Assembly: GCA_900548975.1 (NCBI GenBank)
Contig: URMS01000027.1
Coordinates: 1-38,450 of the forward strand
Source of the DNA: an uncultured Porphyromonadaceae bacterium
Lineage (GTDB): Bacteria > Bacteroidota > Bacteroidia > Bacteroidales > Muribaculaceae
DNA length: 38,450 nt
Reading direction: 5' to 3'
The notes below the pieces were generated by a model. That model was not told the DNA's origin and ran no database searches. It saw only the letters and a program-made list of their open reading frames with translations. Positions 32,833 to 38,450 of the stretch are shown here, piece by piece. Each line of letters opens with the position of its first letter. Position 1 is the first letter of the stretch. The translations under genes were made by a program, and so were the position numbers.

Positions 32833-33314
32833 TATTTTTTGCGTGTAGCACGGAAAGATATTTTCTTGAACATGAATATAGGAAGTGTCGCACCTACCAC
32901 CATCCCAAGAAGAATGCACAGACATATGAGCGAATTGCGGGCGAAAAGGCTGAAATAATAGTCAAATCCGGCCGACTGCTCGTGGAGCACGCACATGGCC
33001 AGTCCACCGAAAGCCTTGTAGGCATATATACCCGGAATCATCGGCAGAAGGGCCGGGAAGAGGCATGTCTCGGCAGGCACGGCAGCCGCCGGCGACATGA
33101 AAACGGCCATAGCGCCAACCATGAACGAGGCAATAGTCGTGGCCGCCGTTATATGCATGCCACAGCAGCCAATAAGCACGAAACGCAGCGAATGACCCAC
33201 CGCCGCAATAAGCGCGCACCACAGATAGGCCCTGCGCGGAGGCCGGCTGATAGCGGCGAAGCCGATAGCCGCTATCGCCGCAAACAATGCATCCTGCAAT
33301 ATTTCTCCAATCAT
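32832..33314 (-). CDS. ThrE-type exporter small subunit (ThrE_2/DUF3815-like)
   Basis: The ATG at 33314 gives 160 residues with about four or five membrane helices (FAAIAAIGFAAI, YLWCALIAAVGHSLRF, TTIASFMVGAMAVF, LICLCILLGMVVGATLPIF). MIPGIYAYKA between helices is the characteristic loop of the ThrE_2 half of threonine/serine exporters. The larger half is encoded upstream at 33428-34192. The split arrangement is common in Bacteroidota. The substrate is presumed to be small amino acids, from the family. Confidence 0.82.
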   Translation of the reverse strand: MIGEILQDALFAAIAAIGFAAISRPPRRAYLWCALIAAVGHSLRFVLIGCCGMHITAATTIASFMVGAMAVFMSPAAAVPAETCLFPALLPMIPGIYAYKAFGGLAMCVLHEQSAGFDYYFSLFARNSLICLCILLGMVVGATLPIFMFKKISFRATRKK

Positions 33315-33343
33315 ATAATGGAAGTTTAGAAAGTTCAAGGTTT

Positions 33344-33393
33344 AAAAAGTTAAGATAATAGTACAAGAGACAAAACTATTATCTCAACTTTTT
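33344..33393. repeat. palindromic intergenic repeat, copy B
   Basis: AAAAAGTTAAGATAATAGT (33344-33362) and its inverted copy (33375-33393) differ at one base. It is a shorter member of the family at 8687-8818 and 36854-36999. It lies between the two ThrE halves and could form a hairpin in their shared transcript. Confidence 0.75.
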
Positions 33394-33427
33394 CGACTCA
33401 ATACTCTGTCGACCCTTTGTCAAAGAC

Positions 33428-34192
33428 TTAAAACATGCCGACGCCCATCAGCGCCATGCCGGCGCAGAGGCCGGCCGACAGGCAGGCTGTCAGCACCATC
33501 GCATCGGCAAAGCGGCTCATCGAGCATATATAGTGGCGGTAGACCAAATCGCTGAAAGAGTTGAGGAAAGGTATGCCCGGCACAAGATAGAGCACACTTG
33601 TGCCCATGGCTATGGCCGGCGTGTTGCCCAGCCCGAAGAGCAGGGCCGTGGCGCCAAGCACCGACGACACGAATGCCGACGCCAGCACGGCCACCCGCAG
33701 GTCGGCGCCGCGGCCCGTCATCGCGGTTTTGAGATAATATCCTGCGAATGTGGCCACAAACACCACCGCCATAGCCACCCAGTCGCCCCCGAAGAGGCGG
33801 CAGAACGACGCATTGGCCAGCGATACCGCCGGGAGCACCGCCCACGACCGCCCCGGTGCCGGCGCGAGGATGGCATCGAGGCGCGAGTTTGCATCGGAGA
33901 GCGGGAGGCGGCCGTCGTAGATATCCCAGCTGAGGGCACTCAGCCGCGTATTGATGTCGAAACCTATACCCGCCACCGAGGGCGAACTGATAGCCGTGAC
34001 GCACTCCGACCCGTCGGCGCCGCACACGCTCACGTGCAGATGCCGCGGCATCGTGGCCACCTCCACGCGCTTGCCGTAGGCCGCCGCGATACGGTTCACA
34101 TTCTTTTCCAGTCGTATACACGTGGCGCCGCTTCCGAGCAGCGCCCCGCCGTAGCGCGCCAGAAAGGCGCACACTTCAGAATTCGTCTCCAT
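33428..34192 (-). CDS. ThrE-type exporter large subunit (ThrE_1/DUF1212-like)
   Basis: The ATG at 34192 gives 254 residues. The longer frame upstream is the shadow of the small membrane protein that overlaps it. The N-terminal soluble half (residues ~1-110) has ARYGGALLGSGATCIRLEKNVNRIAAAYG and the C-terminal half has about five membrane segments. VLYLVPGIPFLNSFSDLVYRHY is the family's conserved loop. Together with the 160-residue protein downstream it forms a split threonine/serine exporter. Its start overlaps the end of a 63-residue membrane protein gene by 17 nt, so translation is probably coupled. Confidence 0.85.
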   Translation of the reverse strand: METNSEVCAFLARYGGALLGSGATCIRLEKNVNRIAAAYGKRVEVATMPRHLHVSVCGADGSECVTAISSPSVAGIGFDINTRLSALSWDIYDGRLPLSDANSRLDAILAPAPGRSWAVLPAVSLANASFCRLFGGDWVAMAVVFVATFAGYYLKTAMTGRGADLRVAVLASAFVSSVLGATALLFGLGNTPAIAMGTSVLYLVPGIPFLNSFSDLVYRHYICSMSRFADAMVLTACLSAGLCAGMALMGVGMF

Positions 34193-34367
34193 TATAATCG
34201 TCGTCGTTTTCAGGCATAGGATCGCCGGGCACGAAGAACTCCTCGCGCTCGCTGCCCAGACCGAAGATATGGTTATGATGTGCGTAGCGCACCGCATGCG
34301 CTACTGCGATGAGCACCGTCAGCAATACTACAGCGCCCCATGTGATAAAAGGAATTGTCAAACTCAT
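34176..34367 (-). CDS. small single-pass membrane protein in the ThrE operon
   Basis: This 63-residue protein has one hydrophobic helix (TIPFITWGAVVLLTVLIAVAHAV, residues ~4-26) and a hydrophilic, strongly acidic C-terminus (MPENDDDYNGDEF). No family is recognised. The 17-nt overlap with the ThrE large subunit start, and a possible promoter box (TTCCTTTG, minus strand, 34388-34395), support it as the first gene of the operon. It may be an exporter accessory peptide, which is inference. Confidence 0.6.
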   Translation of the reverse strand: MSLTIPFITWGAVVLLTVLIAVAHAVRYAHHNHIFGLGSEREEFFVPGDPMPENDDDYNGDEF

Positions 34368-34474
34368 AGTTCTATCGATTTTTTCTGCAAAGGAACAATC
34401 GGAAAGGCGCCTCCAACGACTGTTGACAATGAAAAAAATCGATAGCCGGCATAATTGCGGCCGATAGTCGCGCC

Positions 34475-35335
34475 CTACCAGCCCATAGGCCTGTAGGCGG
34501 CGGGCGTACAGCCGGTATGCTTCCTGAACAGACGCGAGAAGTACGAGCTGTCGGCAAAGCCCAGCGAATAGGCAATCTCCTTCACCGACATATCAGTGGC
34601 AAGAAGCTGCAGCTGCGCCTTCTCCATGCGCCGGCGGTTGACATAGGCCAGTGGCGTGGTGTCGAATGTGCGGCGGAATATGCGGATGAGGTAGGCCTTG
34701 CTCATGCAGGCCTCGCGGGCGAGCATATCGAGGTCGACGGTGTCGGCCAGATGATCTTCTATAAATGCGAGCACACGCTCCAGCCGCCGGCCGATGGCGC
34801 GCCGTCCGCCCCGGCTGTGGGCTATGAAACGCGACAGAAGCATCAGGATGGCGCCGCGGATATACATTTTCTCGGCATCGCCCAGAGCCGCGAAACGCCG
34901 CGTGGCTGCCGCCACGCCGCTCTTGTTATCGTATTCGTCAGGGTTGTAGGCCCGTAGTACCCCGTCGGGGTACAGACGGCATATCGACTCGAACAGCGCC
35001 TCGTCCGATGCCTCGCACGGTATGCGCACCGGCAGTTCGTATCGCTCGAGCAGGCCCGTGCCGGTGCGTTCCGACTCGTAAATATGCAGATAGTAGTGCG
35101 CGAACGGTCCGTGGCATTCGTAGGAATGGCGGGTAAAGGCGGGAATGATATATAGGTAGCCGGGCAACAGCTCCTCGCGGCGGTTGTTTATTAAAATCCA
35201 AGCGCGGCCGGCCGTCACACAGTAGATGCGCGTAAACGGTGACCCGACGTCGCTCCAGTTCCAGTTGCGGTCGAGACTGGCGTGTCCCACATTGAGTATT
35301 TGCAAGTTATCCGATTCCATTGCGCAGAGCGTCAT
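34475..35335 (-). CDS. AraC-family regulator, probable control of the fucosidase
   Basis: A 286-residue protein (281 from the second Met at 35320). The N-terminal cupin-like sensor domain (TRIYCVTAGRAWILINNRREELLPGYLYIIPAFTRHSYE) is followed by a C-terminal double helix-turn-helix (LERVLAFIEDHLADTVDLDMLAREACMSKAYLIRIFRRTFDTTP, then MSVKEIAYSLGFADSSYFSRLFRKHTGCTP). It is divergent from the GH29 alpha-fucosidase gene with 145 nt between starts, so regulation of that gene by a host glycan sugar is likely. The effector is unknown. Confidence 0.9.
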   Translation of the reverse strand: MTLCAMESDNLQILNVGHASLDRNWNWSDVGSPFTRIYCVTAGRAWILINNRREELLPGYLYIIPAFTRHSYECHGPFAHYYLHIYESERTGTGLLERYELPVRIPCEASDEALFESICRLYPDGVLRAYNPDEYDNKSGVAAATRRFAALGDAEKMYIRGAILMLLSRFIAHSRGGRRAIGRRLERVLAFIEDHLADTVDLDMLAREACMSKAYLIRIFRRTFDTTPLAYVNRRRMEKAQLQLLATDMSVKEIAYSLGFADSSYFSRLFRKHTGCTPAAYRPMGW

Positions 35336-35351
35336 TTGTCTGTCCCGAGCA

Positions 35352-35359
35352 CAAAGATA
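35352..35359 (-). promoter_or_regulatory. -7 box for the AraC regulator
   Basis: Minus-strand TATCTTTG, 17 nt before the first ATG at 35335. The -33 region is weak (CTTG-like). Confidence 0.6.
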
Positions 35360-35447
35360 GGCCGTTTATGCCGCACCGGCAAGGCATGTGTATAATTTTG
35401 TACCGGTTCATGATAATATTTTAAAACAGCCGCCATATTTTTAGGCG

Positions 35448-35455
35448 TAACTTTG
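35448..35455 (+). promoter_or_regulatory. -7 box for the alpha-fucosidase
   Basis: TAACTTTG, 25 nt before the ATG at 35481. There is no clear -33 TTTG, which is consistent with an activated promoter. Confidence 0.6.
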
Positions 35456-35480
35456 CCGTCGGAACATTTCTTGGATCACT

Positions 35481-36842
35481 ATGAAAAAACTATTGATGCT
35501 TTCGCTTTGCAGCCTCGGTCTCATGGCCTCGGCGCAGAAATACGAGCCCACATGGGAGTCGATCGACAGCCGTCCGGTTCCCGAATGGTTCGAACAGGCC
35601 CGTTTCGGTATCTTCATCCACTGGGGCGTATACTCCGTTCCCGCATGGGCTACCGTAGATAAATCGATAACCACCAACCCCGTATACTCCGAGTGGTACT
35701 GGTGGCAGAAAAACACCGACACCAGCCCTGTTGGCGACGCCACCCGCCGCTATCACCGCGAAGTGTACGGCGACAACTTCAAATACCAGGATTTCGCCAA
35801 AGATTTCAAGGCCGAGCGCTTCAATCCCGGCGAGTGGGCCGATCTCATCAAGGCCTCCGGTGCGAAATACGTGGTACTCACCTCGAAGCACCACGAAGGC
35901 TTCACGCTCTGGCCCAGCGCCGAGTCGTGGAACTGGAACAGCGTCGACATAGGCCCGCACCGCGACCTCTGCGGCGAACTCAGCGACGCCGTCAAAGACC
36001 GCGGACTGCACATGGGCTTCTACTATTCGCTCTACGAATGGTACAATCCTATCTTCCTCAACGATGTCGACCGCTATGTCGACCAGCACATGCTTCCGCA
36101 GCTCAAGGACCTCGTCACCCGCTACGAGCCCGACATGGTATGGACCGACGGTGAATGGGAACACCCCAGCGAGACCTGGCGAAGCACCGAATTCCTCGCA
36201 TGGCTCTACAACGAAAGCCCCGTGCGCGACCGCGTAGTGGTCAACGACCGCTGGGGTAAGGAAACCCGCGGACATCACGGCGGCTTCTACACCACCGAGT
36301 ACGATCTCAGCGCCGCACAGGCCGACAACATGGCCAAGAACACCCACCCATGGGAGGAATGCCGCGGCATTGGCAATTCGTTCGGCTACAACTGGGCCGA
36401 GACTCTGGACCACTACTCGAGCACCCGCGACCTCGTTGTCACTCTCATCGAGCGTGTATCGCGCGGTGGCAATCTACTGCTCGACATCGGCCCTAAGGCC
36501 GACGGCACAATACCCCTGGTAATGCAGGACCGTCTGCTCGGCATCGGACGCTGGATGGACGTAAACGGCGAATCCATCTACAATTCCCGCCCGTGGACTG
36601 CCGCTGCCGAAAACAAAACCGACGGCGTATACTATACCACCGTCGGCAAGGACCTCTACGTACACATCGCCAAGCCCTGTGCTTCAGTAAAACTCAAAGG
36701 CATCCGCAAGCCCTCCAAAGTCACCGTCCTCGGCGGCAAGCACACCGCCAAGCTCTCCGGCTCGCGCCTCGTCCTGCCACAGCCTCTCCAGGATGCCGCC
36801 GCCGAAATGCCCCAGGTAATCAAGCTCACCAACGCTATCTGA
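35481..36842 (+). CDS. GH29 alpha-L-fucosidase, exported
   Basis: This 453-residue protein has signal peptide MKKLLMLSLCSLGLMASA. The GH29 fold is clear: FEQARFGIFIHWGVYSVPAW, YVVLTSKHHEGFTLWPS (conserved His-His), LHMGFYYSLYEW, and the nucleophile-type Asp223 in DMVWTDGEWEH. The enzyme removes terminal L-fucose from glycans such as host mucin oligosaccharides. The C-terminal region (residues ~350-453) is a beta-sandwich typical of these enzymes. It is the only gene divergent from the AraC regulator and stands as a single transcript, ending before a palindromic repeat and terminator. The length fits the family without extra modules. Confidence 0.94.
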   Translation: MKKLLMLSLCSLGLMASAQKYEPTWESIDSRPVPEWFEQARFGIFIHWGVYSVPAWATVDKSITTNPVYSEWYWWQKNTDTSPVGDATRRYHREVYGDNFKYQDFAKDFKAERFNPGEWADLIKASGAKYVVLTSKHHEGFTLWPSAESWNWNSVDIGPHRDLCGELSDAVKDRGLHMGFYYSLYEWYNPIFLNDVDRYVDQHMLPQLKDLVTRYEPDMVWTDGEWEHPSETWRSTEFLAWLYNESPVRDRVVVNDRWGKETRGHHGGFYTTEYDLSAAQADNMAKNTHPWEECRGIGNSFGYNWAETLDHYSSTRDLVVTLIERVSRGGNLLLDIGPKADGTIPLVMQDRLLGIGRWMDVNGESIYNSRPWTAAAENKTDGVYYTTVGKDLYVHIAKPCASVKLKGIRKPSKVTVLGGKHTAKLSGSRLVLPQPLQDAAAEMPQVIKLTNAI

Positions 36843-36853
36843 GGAGTTTATGA

Positions 36854-36999
36854 AGTAATAAGTGCAAAAAGTTAAGATAATAGCACAGTGATAAATTAGG
36901 AGATAGAAGTGAGTAGTTAGTAGTTGGCATTAACTTCTAACTACTCACTTGTAATTTCTAACCATAGAACTATTTTCTTAACTTTTTAAACTCATTACT
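36854..36999. repeat. long palindromic intergenic repeat, copy C
   Basis: The outer arms (36854-36883 and 36970-36999) are 30 bp with about four mismatches and share the core AAAAAGTTAAGATAATAG with copy B. The inner arms (36907-36925 and 36932-36950; AAGTGAGTAGTTAG core) are nearly perfect. The element has the same nested architecture as copy A but different inner sequence. It occupies most of the 304-nt gap after the fucosidase. Confidence 0.8.
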
Positions 37000-37030
37000 C
37001 TTTCCACCCGGCATCTAAAGACAAAAACGT

Positions 37031-37064
37031 ACGCCTGTCCGAAAACGGACAGGCGTTGTTTTTG
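37031..37064 (+). terminator. intrinsic terminator before the adaptor gene
   Basis: ACGCCTGTCCG (37031-37041) and CGGACAGGCGT (37046-37056) form an 11-bp stem with an AAAA loop, followed by TGTTTTT. It most likely ends the fucosidase transcript. The opposite strand also has a T-rich tail, so it could work in both directions. Confidence 0.85.
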
Positions 37065-37146
37065 GCATATGTCACGTTTTCAAATAGTTAGCCGCTTTGG
37101 CACGCGAATTGCCATATTATTGGCATAACAGCTTTTTTATCTGAAA

Positions 37147-38400
37147 ATGGACAGACAACTTACCAACGAAGAAATAAGCCGCGAGCGACGCAAGCGGTGG
37201 ATGCGCATCGGCATCCCCGCGGCCGTTGTCATAGCAGGCGGCGTGCTCGTGCTGTCGATGGCACGCGGCAGCGTCAGGCGCGGCGAACTCAACATGGGCA
37301 CCGTCGACCGCGGCGCCATCGAAAGCACCATTCAGGCCTCGGGCAAAGTAGTGCCGGCATTCGAGGAAATCATCACATCGCCCATAGCATCGCGTGTGGT
37401 CGAAATCTATGGCCGCGCAGGCGACAATGTCGAAGCCGGCACGCCTCTGCTGCGTCTCGACCTCGAGGCCACCGAAGCCGAAATCAGCAAACTGCGCGAC
37501 TCGCGTCAGAAACTCGTCTACGCCATCGAGCAGCAGGAACTCGCCAACGCCACCGAGCTCACCAATCTCGAAATGGAGATAAAGGTGAAAGAAATGGCCG
37601 TGAACCGCCTCGAGGCGGAAGTCGAGAACGAAAAACGCCTCGACGACCTCGGCTCGGGCACCGGCGACCGCGTGCGCGAGGCCGAACTGGCCTACAAGAC
37701 CGGATGCATACAGCTCGAGCAGCTGCGCAGTCGTCTTGTCAACGAGCGCAGCATGCGTCAGGCCGCCATCAAGGGCCAGCGCCTCGATCTGAGCATCTCC
37801 GACCGCAATCTCGGCACACAGCTGCGCACCCTCGAGGACGCCCGCCTCAAGTCGCCACGCGCAGCCACCCTCACATATATCGTAAACGCCATCGGCCAGC
37901 AGGTGGGCGCGGGCGAGAAAGTAGCCGTCATAGCCGACCTCTCGAGCTTCAAGGTCGACGCCGAAATCTCCGAGACAAACGCCCGTCTGCTGTCGGCCGG
38001 CGGCAAGGCGTCGGTCCGTGTGGCGAAAAAAGTATACCCCGGCACGGTAATCAATGTATCGCCGGTAGCCAGTCATGGCGCCGTCACTTTCTCGGTGGTG
38101 TTCGACGACAGCACCGCCGTCAACCTCCGCTCGGGCCTCGCCGCCGAGGTCTTTGTGGTCCGCGAGGTCCGCGACGATGTCCTCCGGCTGCCCATCGGCC
38201 CCTACTACAGCCGCGGAGCCGGCGAATACGAGCTCTTCGTGGAGACATCGCCCGGCGAACTCGAAAAGCGCAAGGTGCAGCTCGGCGACGCCGGCTACAA
38301 CTACGTCGAGGTGAAAAGCGGCCTCAGTCCCGCCGACAAAGTGGTCCTCGGCGACATGAGCGCCTACAAATCGCGCAAATACCGCATCACAAACAATTAA
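37147..38400 (+). CDS. HlyD/MacA-type periplasmic adaptor (membrane fusion protein)
   Basis: This 417-residue protein has a cytoplasmic N-terminus, one membrane anchor (residues ~20-40, IGIPAAVVIAGGVLVLSM), and a lipoyl-like half motif GRAGDNVEAGTPLLRLD near 94-110. A coiled coil follows (~115-235, with heptad-like EISKLRDSRQKLVYAIEQQE). Next come the second lipoyl half (TLTYIVNAIGQQVGAGEKVAVIADL) and the beta-barrel and membrane-proximal domains. It links an inner-membrane ABC or RND pump to an outer-membrane channel. No pump gene follows within the window; the last 50 bases may be an insertion sequence. No -7 box is obvious before the ATG, though GCATAAC near 37123 is A/T-rich. Confidence 0.88.
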   Translation: MDRQLTNEEISRERRKRWMRIGIPAAVVIAGGVLVLSMARGSVRRGELNMGTVDRGAIESTIQASGKVVPAFEEIITSPIASRVVEIYGRAGDNVEAGTPLLRLDLEATEAEISKLRDSRQKLVYAIEQQELANATELTNLEMEIKVKEMAVNRLEAEVENEKRLDDLGSGTGDRVREAELAYKTGCIQLEQLRSRLVNERSMRQAAIKGQRLDLSISDRNLGTQLRTLEDARLKSPRAATLTYIVNAIGQQVGAGEKVAVIADLSSFKVDAEISETNARLLSAGGKASVRVAKKVYPGTVINVSPVASHGAVTFSVVFDDSTAVNLRSGLAAEVFVVREVRDDVLRLPIGPYYSRGAGEYELFVETSPGELEKRKVQLGDAGYNYVEVKSGLSPADKVVLGDMSAYKSRKYRITNN

Positions 38401-38450
38401 GAGGGTGTTTCATAATATCTGTTAAACTCCAGGCCAAAAAGTCGGAGATG
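38401..38450. mobile_element. possible insertion-sequence terminus
   Basis: GAGGGTGTTTCATAATATCT begins on the first base after the adaptor stop. GAGGGTGTTTC-type starts occur at the terminal inverted repeats of several bacterial insertion sequences. The window ends before any transposase, so this is a weak call. Confidence 0.3.

Noticed and set aside
37117..38076. 319-residue antisense frame over the adaptor gene
   Set aside because: Shadow of a well-supported HlyD-like gene.

Overview
The window looks like chromosomal DNA of a Bacteroidales bacterium, most probably a gut Muribaculaceae (S24-7) relative. The evidence is a Mfa1/Mfa2-type fimbrial operon, a PorU-type type IX secretion (T9SS) peptidase, promoters of the Bacteroidota form (TTTG, 19-20 nt, TAnnTTTG), almost no Shine-Dalgarno sequences, and a tmRNA whose tag reads GENNYALAA. 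The family-level placement is inference; the order-level placement is firm.

Layout. (1) 1-8603: surface fimbriae. A Mfa1-like fimbrillin with a damaged 5' end is followed by a terminator, then a Mfa2-like anchor, a fimbrillin-like lipoprotein ending in five ~45-residue repeats, and a 1169-aa DUF4906-like lipoprotein, the last three forming an operon. (2) 8687-16777: a long palindromic repeat, a membrane-anchored GH25 muramidase, then porU and an exported TPR-CHAT protease overlapping by 4 nt. (3) 16798-18420: a compact PIN - ImmA/IrrE - XRE operon on the minus strand with a perfect 15-bp inverted operator around its promoter. (4) 18456-20431: a redox cluster with a NapH-like polyferredoxin, an OxyR-type LysR regulator carrying both sensor cysteines, and a divergent small ferredoxin. 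(5) 20578-22066: two small exported proteins, one with a T9SS-like sorting tail, ended by a strong hairpin. (6) 22067-29600: a visibly AT-richer accessory block ending exactly at the 3' end of ssrA. It appears to be two islands in series, each bounded by an imperfect copy of the ssrA 3' end. The outer island carries a RloA/RloB (AbiL-like) pair and a HigBA-like toxin-antitoxin pair. The inner one carries a dead integrase stub fused to a truncated HerA-like ATPase, an XRE-ImmA protein, and an unknown gene before it. (7) 29599-29995: ssrA. (8) 30094-38400: ordinary chromosome with a LytTR response regulator, a SGNH/DUF4886-like protein behind a LysR regulator, a split ThrE-type exporter with a small membrane protein, an AraC regulator divergent from a GH29 alpha-fucosidase, and an RND/ABC periplasmic adaptor followed directly by a possible insertion-sequence end.

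How the genes fit together. The fimbrial genes, PorU and the sorting-tail protein are parts of the cell-surface export and adhesion programme. GH29 and GH25 fit a gut glycan and peptidoglycan lifestyle. The ssrA-linked block and the PIN-ImmA-XRE operon are the accessory part and the best candidates for undescribed defence or stress biology. Three long palindromic intergenic repeats sharing one consensus (8687-8818, 33344-33393, 36854-36999) form a dispersed repeat family.
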